DNA from: Maricaulis sp.
GTDB taxonomy: Bacteria > Pseudomonadota > Alphaproteobacteria > Caulobacterales > Maricaulaceae
Direction of reading: 5' to 3'
NCBI RefSeq assembly: GCF_017642925.1
Contig: NZ_JAEPOL010000015.1
Span: 18,160 to 82,159, forward strand
DNA length: 64,000 nt
Made by a program: the position numbers and the translations under genes. Shown piece by piece: positions 57,010 to 64,000 of this stretch. Under the pieces are notes generated by a model. That model ran no database searches. It was given only the letters and a program-made list of their open reading frames with translations, and was not told the DNA's origin. Each line of letters opens with the position of its first letter. The stretch's first letter is position 1.

Positions 57010-58415
57010 CCGCGCTCCAGCCCCTTCTGCAGCACCTCATAGATATGCGGATCGTCGCACTGGGCGACGTTGAAGCGCAGGAAGTTGCGGGCCGATTGTG
57101 ACGGGCTGAATGTGTTGCCGGGCGCCAGGACGACCTGGTGTTTCAGGGCGAAACGGGCAAGGTCGGCCGCGTCCGTGTCGCCGGGCAGGCGGCACCACAG
57201 GAACATGCCCGCCGCCGGTCTCACCCAGGGATCGATGCCGATCCGGGCGAGCCGGTCGGCGGTGCGGGCCATGGCCTGGGCCAGGCGCGTGCGCACGCCT
57301 TCGACATGTTTGCGATAGGCGGCGCTGCGCAGGAGGTGGAGGACGATCTCAGAGGTCATCCGCCCGCCGCCGAATGTGGTGGAGATGCGCAAATCGACCA
57401 GCGCCTCGACCCAGTCCGGCCGCGCCGCAATGAAGCCGCAGCGGCCGGCGGCGGTGAGCGTCTTGGAGAAACTGCCCAGATGGATGACGTTTTCCAGCCC
57501 GTCATAGGTCGCCAGGCGCGGGCCGGGGTTCACTTCCAGATCGGCATAGACATCGTCTTCCAGAATGGTCAGTCCGGCGCGTTCGGCCAGTTTGAGCACC
57601 TGGTGCACGACGGTCGGTGACAGGGTCACGCCGGTCGGATTGTGCAGGCCGGAATTGGTGATGTAGAGGCGCGGTTTCTCGCGCTCGAGGATCTCGGCGA
57701 ACGCTTTCACATCCGGGCCGGCGGGCGTGTAGGGCACGCCGACAATCTTCACCCGGTGCGAGCGCAACAGGGTCTGGAAGTTGAAATAGCTCGGATCGTC
57801 CAGCAGCACGGTATCGCCCGGTTCGACCAGGAAACGGCAGACGAGATCGATCGCCTGGGTGCCGGAATCGGTCAGCACGACATGGTCCGGCGAGGTCTCG
57901 ATCCCGCGCTCGGCGAGGCGCCGGGCCACGATCTGGCGCAGGGCGGGCAGGCCGCGCGGCGAGCCGTATTCGACCAGCGTGCTGGTATCGGCCCGGGCGA
58001 GCGAACGCAGCGCCCGGCGGATATCCGCGTGCGGCATCCAGCTGTCGGGCAGCCAGCCGCAGCCGGGCATGCGCACCTCCGGACCGGCTTCCAGCGCCTG
58101 ACGGGAAATCCAGAACGGGTCCACCTCGCGGTCCAGCCTGGGACCGAGGTCGGCAACGGCGAGCGGGGCGAGCGGGGCTGCGACATAGAAGCCGGAACCG
58201 GGTCGCGACTGGATCGTGCCTTCTGCGGCGAGCCGGTCATAGGCCGTCACGACGGTGGATTTGGACACGCCCAGCGTTTCCGCCAGGGCACGGATCGAGG
58301 GCAGGCGGGCGCCGGGCGTCAGGCTGCGCGAAGCGATCCGGCTTTCGATCGTTGCCATGACCTTGCCGACGAGGGAGGTGTCTGCGGCGTGGGAGAGGGG
58401 GCTGCCATCGGCCAT
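57006..58415 (-). CDS. MocR/PdxR-type GntR-aminotransferase regulator
   Basis: GntR wHTH (LPSIRALAETLGVSKSTVVTAYDRLAAEG) fused to fold-type I aminotransferase (LGSFSKTLTAAGRCGFI). Confidence 0.93.
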   Translation of the reverse strand: MADGSPLSHAADTSLVGKVMATIESRIASRSLTPGARLPSIRALAETLGVSKSTVVTAYDRLAAEGTIQSRPGSGFYVAAPLAPLAVADLGPRLDREVDPFWISRQALEAGPEVRMPGCGWLPDSWMPHADIRRALRSLARADTSTLVEYGSPRGLPALRQIVARRLAERGIETSPDHVVLTDSGTQAIDLVCRFLVEPGDTVLLDDPSYFNFQTLLRSHRVKIVGVPYTPAGPDVKAFAEILEREKPRLYITNSGLHNPTGVTLSPTVVHQVLKLAERAGLTILEDDVYADLEVNPGPRLATYDGLENVIHLGSFSKTLTAAGRCGFIAARPDWVEALVDLRISTTFGGGRMTSEIVLHLLRSAAYRKHVEGVRTRLAQAMARTADRLARIGIDPWVRPAAGMFLWCRLPGDTDAADLARFALKHQVVLAPGNTFSPSQSARNFLRFNVAQCDDPHIYEVLQKGLERG

Positions 58416-58523
58416 CTGTATTGCTCTTTGTACCAGTACGGTTTTGCCAAATTGTATCGGAGTGTCTCTCGCCTTTCCAGTCCGACGCCGCTCTCATGAT
58501 GTGGTTACAGACAGGAGAGCGTC

Positions 58524-59435
58524 ATGAGTGGTGCGTATCGCGGCTGGGCCAGCGGATTTGCCGGAATGCTGATCTTCAGCGGATCCATGCCGGCGACACG
58601 GATCGCGGTATCGGGCTTCGACCCGGTTTTCCTGACCGCCATGCGCGGCAGTATTGCCGGCATGCTGGGCCTCCTGTTGCTCGTCGTGCTGCGCGAGCGC
58701 CGGCCGGCACGGGGCGATCTCCTGCCGCTGGCCGCGACGGCGGCCGGCGTGGTGATCGGTTTTCCGCTGCTCTCGGCCCTGGCGCTGGAACGGGTGGATG
58801 CCGCCCGCTCGCTGGTCTTTCTCGGCCTCCTGCCGCTGATCACGGCGATCTTCGGCTTTCTGCGGGCCGGCGAGCGTCCGCATCCGGTTTTCTGGATTTT
58901 CTCCGGCCTCGGCGCGGCACTGGTGGCCGGCTTTGCCCTCGGCCGCGGCGGCAGTTCCGACCTGATCGCCGACGGCATGATGATGGCGGGATTGATCCTG
59001 TGCGGCATGGCCTATGCCGAGGGCGCGCGCCTGTCGCGGCATCTGGGCGGCTGGCAGGTGATCTCCTGGGCGCTGGTGCTGGCCCTGCCGGCCATGCTCG
59101 CCCTCTCGCTGTTCACCGCGCCGGCCAGTTTTGACGGCATCGCCCTGCCGGTCTGGCTGAGCGTGGGCTATGTGTCGGTCTTCTCCATGCTGATCGGCTT
59201 CATCTTCTGGTATCGCGGCCTGGCCCAGGGCGGCATTGCGGCGGTCAGCCAGCTGCAATTGCTGATGCCCTTCTTCGGTCTCATGCTGGCGGCCCTGCTG
59301 CTGCACGAGCAGATCAGCGGTGCGATGCTCGCCACGGCAGCCGGGATCGTGCTGTGCGTCGCCGGGGCGAAGCATTTCTCCCGTCCGGGATCGCGCAGTG
59401 CTGCCGCGTTCACACGCCTGCGTCGGCGTGCATAA
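58524..59435 (+). CDS. EamA/DMT family transporter
   Basis: Ten-TM pattern with two EamA repeats. Confidence 0.88.
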   Translation: MSGAYRGWASGFAGMLIFSGSMPATRIAVSGFDPVFLTAMRGSIAGMLGLLLLVVLRERRPARGDLLPLAATAAGVVIGFPLLSALALERVDAARSLVFLGLLPLITAIFGFLRAGERPHPVFWIFSGLGAALVAGFALGRGGSSDLIADGMMMAGLILCGMAYAEGARLSRHLGGWQVISWALVLALPAMLALSLFTAPASFDGIALPVWLSVGYVSVFSMLIGFIFWYRGLAQGGIAAVSQLQLLMPFFGLMLAALLLHEQISGAMLATAAGIVLCVAGAKHFSRPGSRSAAAFTRLRRRA

Positions 59436-59528
59436 TCGGACCCTGGAGCAGAATCTCGATTGGTCGCGTGATCAGGTGAGCCGGTCTCCTTTTCGCCTGA
59501 CCGCTCTACACGGTCCCACGGAGACGCC

Positions 59529-60278
59529 ATGGCCAGTGCCCCGCAAACCATGCCTGACGGGCGTCCCGCCATCGGCCTCATCGGTCTGGGTGCGTTCGGA
59601 CAGCTGGCCGCGCAGCATCTGGCGCCCCATGCCGACCTGACCGGTCACGATCCCCATGCCTCCATGCCGGACGGTGTGCGGGCCGGGACGCTGGCCGAGG
59701 CGGCAGCGCAGCCGGTGGTCATCCTGGCTGTGCCGGTGCAGGCGCTGGGCGAGGCCGCCGCCGCGATCGCAGCGCATATCCGGCCGGGCGCGCTGGTGAT
59801 CGACGTGGCCTCGGTGAAGCTGGAGCCGATGCGTATCCTGCGCGAGATCTTGCCGGCGGGCACGCGCATCCTGGGCACCCATCCGCTCTTCGGGCCGCAG
59901 AGTGCGGCGCAGGGCGTGGCGGGCCAGTCGATCGTGCTGTGTCCGGAGCCGGGCGTAGACCCGGACTGTGCCGCCACCTTCCTGCGCGAACGCCTGGCGC
60001 TGGACGTGCACCTCTCCGACGCCGACACGCATGACCGTACCATGGCCAGCGTGCAGGCGCTGACCCACCTCGTCTCCAAGGTGATCACCGATCTCGACCT
60101 GCCGCCCGCGCCCTATACGACGCGCTCCTTCGAGCTTCTGGCGGAGGCGGCCCGGCTGGTCTCGCAGGACAGTGACGCGCTGTTCCGGGCGATCGAGCGG
60201 CACAACCCGCATGCGGCCGATCTGCGCCGCCGCTTCTTCGAGGCGGCCCGCGCGCTGGACAAGCGTCTGGCCGAATAG
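59529..60278 (+). CDS. prephenate dehydrogenase-type protein
   Basis: IGLIGLGAFGQLAAQHL Rossmann motif, DVASVKLEPM, GTHPLFGPQSA. Confidence 0.85.
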   Translation: MASAPQTMPDGRPAIGLIGLGAFGQLAAQHLAPHADLTGHDPHASMPDGVRAGTLAEAAAQPVVILAVPVQALGEAAAAIAAHIRPGALVIDVASVKLEPMRILREILPAGTRILGTHPLFGPQSAAQGVAGQSIVLCPEPGVDPDCAATFLRERLALDVHLSDADTHDRTMASVQALTHLVSKVITDLDLPPAPYTTRSFELLAEAARLVSQDSDALFRAIERHNPHAADLRRRFFEAARALDKRLAE

Positions 60279-60378
60279 CACCGGCTTAAGCGCTTGCTCA
60301 CTTTCGGGGGGCATTCTGGTCATCAGCAACCGGACGGCAGCGTCCGGAACATGAGTGCGCGGACCGGAGGGGAGGGCC

Positions 60379-61476
60379 ATGGCACGCGGCGACATCCGTC
60401 CGGTCACACCGGACGATATTCCGGCGATCACCCGTATCGTGCGCGATTGCGGCTTTCCCGAACGCTCTGAAGCAGGCTGGCACTGGGTCTTGTTCGAAAA
60501 TCCCGACCAGGACGGCATCCCGTCCGGCTGGGTGTGCGAGCGCGACGGCGTTGTGGTGGGCCTGATCGGCAATTTCGCCTCGCGCTACCGGATCGGCGAG
60601 CGCACGCTGCGCGCTGCCATCGGCCACACGCTGGTGACCGACCTTTCCGCGGGGCGTCAGGCCGGGATCACCCTGGCGCGTCACGGCCTGCGCCAGACCG
60701 GGGTCGACGTCTATTCCACCCTCAATAATAACGGCCTGTCTGCCCGCATCCTGCCGCGGATCGGCGCCGCGCCCTGGCTGGGCGAGGCGGGGCGGTTGTG
60801 GCTGGAATGGCCGACCGCGCCGCTGCGTATCGCGCTGACGCGTCTGCAGAAGGCGCTGCACCGGCTGCCGCCGGACCGCGAGCGCTTCAGCCGGGTGTTC
60901 GAGCTGGGCCTGGATACCGCCGACCGGCCGGCACCGCGTGTCACGGTAGAGCCGCTGGACCGGGCTGACGATGTCGATCTCGCCCGCCTGACCGAACGGC
61001 TGGCCGCTTCGGGTGAAGCCGTGCGGGTTTTCGACCGTGAGCGCCTGGATTATCGCCGCCGCGACCCCGACCGGGCCGGCGGGTTCGACTATCTCCTCAC
61101 ACGCATCGATGGTGTGCCCGCGCTGCTGGCCGGGACGCTGCTGACCAAACCGTCGGCCGACGGGCTGGAGCATGTCGAGATTGTCGACTGGCTGGGCGTT
61201 GACGATGAGGACGGGATTGCCGCCCAGATCGCGGTCCTGCGGCATATCCTGGCGTGTGCGCGGCGGGCCGGTGTGGCCAAGGTACGGCTGCATTTCCCCC
61301 GCGCGGTTCCCGAGGCTGTCACACAGGCCGGCGGCTGGTGTCTGACGCGCCAGCTCGACTATGATCCCTGCCATGTCCAGTTCCGCGATGACGCCATGCG
61401 CCAGGCCTGGACGCCGCGCCCTGGCGATGCCGACTATTTCTTCGCCTACCGCACGCCGCCGGGCTTGATGCGGTAG
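60379..61476 (+). CDS. GNAT-like acetyltransferase domain protein
   Basis: RPVTPDDIPAITRIVRDCGFPERSEAGWHWVLFENP, VVGLIGNFASRY. Confidence 0.65.
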   Translation: MARGDIRPVTPDDIPAITRIVRDCGFPERSEAGWHWVLFENPDQDGIPSGWVCERDGVVVGLIGNFASRYRIGERTLRAAIGHTLVTDLSAGRQAGITLARHGLRQTGVDVYSTLNNNGLSARILPRIGAAPWLGEAGRLWLEWPTAPLRIALTRLQKALHRLPPDRERFSRVFELGLDTADRPAPRVTVEPLDRADDVDLARLTERLAASGEAVRVFDRERLDYRRRDPDRAGGFDYLLTRIDGVPALLAGTLLTKPSADGLEHVEIVDWLGVDDEDGIAAQIAVLRHILACARRAGVAKVRLHFPRAVPEAVTQAGGWCLTRQLDYDPCHVQFRDDAMRQAWTPRPGDADYFFAYRTPPGLMR

Positions 61477-61493
61477 GGGAAATTTCTTCGATT

Positions 61494-61657
61494 TGTCATC
61501 CCGGATGAATGCCCCGCGCATGCGGGGCGCAAGTCCGGGACCTATAATCCCGGTGATATCCAGCTATCGCGAACACTGAGCCGGCTTCCGGCCCAAAGCG
61601 AGCGTATGGGTCCCGGCCCTGCGGCCTGCCTGCGCAGGCCATTCGGTCGGGATGACA
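61494..61657. repeat. intergenic palindromic repeat, family 1, copy 2 (core inverted)
   Basis: Ends TGTCATCCCGG / CGGGATGACA; core is reverse-complement-like to copy at 40563-40729. Confidence 0.85.
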
Positions 61658-61671
61658 AGGCGCAGACGCAC

Positions 61672-62811
61672 CTACCCCGCCGGGAAGAAGCGCCGCAGGG
61701 CGCTGAGTGTGCCGCGGGTGCGGCCGCGCAGGCTGGTTTCCGCAGCACAGATCTGGTCGAGCCGGCGGCGGGTGCGGCCGATCAGGCGGGCCAGCATGCC
61801 CGGACCGGCATGTTCCAGACGGTGCAGCGTGCGGTGCACGGGCCGGAAGGCCGTGCGGCGGCTTTCCGCGAACAGGGTCGCGGACACGCCGGTGCGTTCG
61901 CCATTGGCGAAATAATCCTTGTAACCGTGCTCGGCCGTGCCGGCATCGTATTCCGCGATGCCGCGCGCGGCGATTTCGGGCAGGAGATGCATCACCAGAA
62001 GATGGCCGGGCGAATAGGCGGCAAAGCGCGGCTCATATCCCGCCAGCCAGCCATGCATGACAGGGCCGGAGCGCAGGTTGAACTCGGCCGCGACGAACTC
62101 ACCGCCCGCTTCCAGCACAAAAAGCTCGGCGCCGAAATCACTGCCGGTGCGCGGCTGGTGCAGGCTTTCCAGCAGGGCCCGGACCCAGGCCGGCGCCAGC
62201 ACGTCGTGCAGGCCCGAGCGCACCAGCTGGGCGCGCTTGAGGTCGAGCAGCCGGCCCAGCGCCTCGCTGTCCGGTCCGGCACGGGTCAGGGTGACCGGGC
62301 CATGATCGGCGGCGAGCTTGCGGCCGAGGCGGCGCAGTTTCTTGAAATGGCGTGGATGACGGCCGGCAAGACCGTCGAGCGTGGCCCGGGCGCCGGCGGT
62401 CAGGTCGGTGACCAGCGAGCGCGTTGTTTCCTCGTGCAGGGCCGGACCGCCGGGGCGGCAGGTCATGTTCGAGCCGGTGTGACCGGCCAGGCCCAGCGCA
62501 TCGATCAGGCGGGCCGGGGTCAGCGCGCTGCCCGGCGCGATCAGCGGGCCGTTCCAGTCGGCAAAGGGTGCACCGGCGGGCCGCGTCCAGCCATCGCGGG
62601 CGACCTGCAGAGGCCAGGCGGCGACGAGTGTCTCGTCCTCGAAGGCAAGGCCGATGAAAGTGTCGGGGCGAACCTGCGCGACGGCGCGGGCAAAAGCAGG
62701 ATCGAGGAAGGGGCTTTCACAGCCGGGGCAGGCCGCGCGCAGGCGTTCGAGGGACTGCCAGTCCTTCTCGCTCAGTGCGGCGGCCTCGACCAGCTGGAAT
62801 GTCTCGCGCAT
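61672..62811 (-). CDS. CelD/BcsL-type GNAT acetyltransferase
   Basis: AEFNLRSGPVMHGWLAGYEPRFAAYSPGHLLVMHLLPEIAARGIAEYDAGTAEHGYKDYFANG. Confidence 0.8.
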   Translation of the reverse strand: MRETFQLVEAAALSEKDWQSLERLRAACPGCESPFLDPAFARAVAQVRPDTFIGLAFEDETLVAAWPLQVARDGWTRPAGAPFADWNGPLIAPGSALTPARLIDALGLAGHTGSNMTCRPGGPALHEETTRSLVTDLTAGARATLDGLAGRHPRHFKKLRRLGRKLAADHGPVTLTRAGPDSEALGRLLDLKRAQLVRSGLHDVLAPAWVRALLESLHQPRTGSDFGAELFVLEAGGEFVAAEFNLRSGPVMHGWLAGYEPRFAAYSPGHLLVMHLLPEIAARGIAEYDAGTAEHGYKDYFANGERTGVSATLFAESRRTAFRPVHRTLHRLEHAGPGMLARLIGRTRRRLDQICAAETSLRGRTRGTLSALRRFFPAG

Positions 62812-62982
62812 CGCTCACCCCTCGTGTGCCGGTGCGGGAATTATCCGCGCCGCAGCAGGGATCATGCGAGTTTCATGCCGGGAACACCGGTTCTGCGGGC
62901 GGGGGCAAGTGTGCGGAATCAGAACGCGCAGGGCGTTCGGAAAACCGGCCTGTGACGGGGGAATTCGCTATCAGGAGAAGAA

Positions 62983-63058
62983 TGGCTCCCCGGGACGGGC
63001 TCGAACCGCCGACCCGGTGATTAACAGTCACCTGCTCTACCAACTGAGCTACCGGGGA
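62983..63058 (-). tRNA. tRNA-Asn(GTT)
   Basis: Minus strand TCCCCGGTAGCTCAGTTGGTAGAGCAGGTGACTGTTAATCACCGGGTCGGCGGTTCGAGCCCGTCCCGGGGAGCCA; anticodon GTT; CCA encoded. Confidence 0.96.
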
Positions 63059-63148
63059 ATACCGTTCTCTCAAGCGAGGACCGGCTTTTATCAGAGCTTC
63101 TGTTCGGGGCGCAAGCACCCTGCTGCTCAAGACCTGCCGGTTTCCTGC

Positions 63149-63179
63149 AAAAAAAATCGGGAGCCACGAAGGCTCCCGA
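63149..63179 (-). terminator. strong intrinsic terminator, minus strand
   Basis: 9-bp GC stem, 5-nt loop, followed on the minus strand by eight Ts; no minus-strand CDS directly upstream. Confidence 0.85.
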
Positions 63180-63225
63180 AAAGGCATTGGGTGGATGGTG
63201 GGGTGTCTTCACGGGAAGACGCGTA
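63149..63225 (-). ncRNA. candidate small RNA ending in an orphan intrinsic terminator
   Basis: Minus strand: GTCTTC-CCGT-GAAGAC hairpin, ACCCCACCATCCACCC linker, TCGGGAGCC-TTCGT-GGCTCCCGA stem and T8 tract; 5' boundary is a guess. Confidence 0.5.
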
Positions 63226-63244
63226 CAGAATTGGTTGAGAACCC

Positions 63245-63259
63245 TTAAGGCGGAGTTAA
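63245..63259. promoter_or_regulatory. full CtrA-type box TTAA-N7-TTAA
   Basis: TTAAGGCGGAGTTAA, about 25 bp upstream of the candidate sRNA hairpin on the minus strand. Confidence 0.55.
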
Positions 63260-63453
63260 CGGGGTCGGGAAAATTGGGAAAATGGTTCACCGTCCTTGCC
63301 GGCTTCCTAATGGATTCATGGAAATGAGCCGCTTTCCGGAGAGATTTCGTTAGCCATGTTTTTCGCGGTTTCCGGTTCGGGCCCCGGCCGTGCTAGTGAT
63401 TCGTCCTGCCGATACACGAATTCGATACGGGAGTTCGACACGGGGAGGTGACG

Positions 63454-63810
63454 ATGCGCGAACACACGACTTTCAGCTCTTTCTGGCCCTATTACCTGCG
63501 TGAGCACGCCCGTCCGGCGACGCGCAACTGGCATTATGTCGGGTCCACCCTGGCCATCCTGGTGCTGATCGCGGCGCTGGCGACGCAGACCTGGTGGGGC
63601 CTGCTGGCGGTTCCGGTCGCGGGCTATTTCTTCGCCTGGGTGAGCCACGCCTTTGTCGAGCGCAACAAGCCGGCGACCTTCACCTATCCGCTCTGGTCAC
63701 TGATCAGCGACTACCGCATGTTCGGCCTCTTTCTGACGGGCCGCCTCGACGCCGAACTGGAAAAGGCGGGCGTGCGCCCGGACGGTACGGTGGAAGCGGA
63801 ACACGCCTGA
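63454..63810 (+). CDS. DUF962/Mpo1-like membrane protein
   Basis: FSSFWPYYLREHARPATRNWHYVGSTLA, GYFFAWVSHAFVERNKPATFTYPLWSLISDYRMF. Confidence 0.9.
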   Translation: MREHTTFSSFWPYYLREHARPATRNWHYVGSTLAILVLIAALATQTWWGLLAVPVAGYFFAWVSHAFVERNKPATFTYPLWSLISDYRMFGLFLTGRLDAELEKAGVRPDGTVEAEHA

Positions 63811-63945
63811 CCCCGGAATAAATCCGGGGAAAGCGTCACTCTCTTTCTTCCCCGACCCGCTCCACTTCCCCCGGCCTCCGCGCCGGGGCCCGGCTGAGCC
63901 TGCATCTGAAACGCCGCCAGACCCCGGAATAAATCCGGGGGAAGC
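63810..63945. repeat. direct repeat pair of a small hairpin unit
   Basis: ACCCCGGAATAAATCCGGGGAAAGC (63810-63834) and ACCCCGGAATAAATCCGGGGGAAGC (63921-63945), 1 mismatch. Confidence 0.9.
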
Positions 63946-64000
63946 ATCAGCGCATCTTTTTCTTCCCACTCCCATTTTTCCCGGATGCAAGCCTGCGCAG

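Overview
GC-rich alphaproteobacterial chromosome segment. The gene set and CtrA-type signals suggest a Caulobacterales/Maricaulales-like organism, but that is inference. Most of the window is densely packed housekeeping DNA: two-component systems, degP, glnE, an ECF sigma module, dusA, nupC-like, leucine dehydrogenase, an fbpABC-type iron transporter, gph, glmU, an aldehyde dehydrogenase, rpiA, gor, class II DAHP synthase, HU, nadE, gltX, an ABC exporter, a MocR/EamA pair, a prephenate dehydrogenase-like gene, tRNA-Val(CAC) and tRNA-Asn(GTT). The main accessory region is about 27.2-31.65 kb. It begins with a 163-bp near-identical duplication of the 3' end of the leucine dehydrogenase gene, followed by a visibly AT-richer three-gene cassette (AAA+ ATPase, TIR-domain protein with an extra C-terminal domain, small orphan protein) that looks like a candidate anti-phage/NAD-depletion system. 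Other notable signals are a candidate minus-strand sRNA (perfect TTAA-N7-TTAA box, 5' hairpin, C-rich linker, strong orphan intrinsic terminator) at about 63.15-63.26 kb, a Fur-like palindrome before the iron transporter, OmpR-type direct repeats before degP, paired operators before an HTH-terminated operon, and several families of intergenic palindromic repeats, including two ~165-bp copies whose cores lie in opposite orientation. No database search was possible. Product names come from recognising protein motifs in the translated ORFs.
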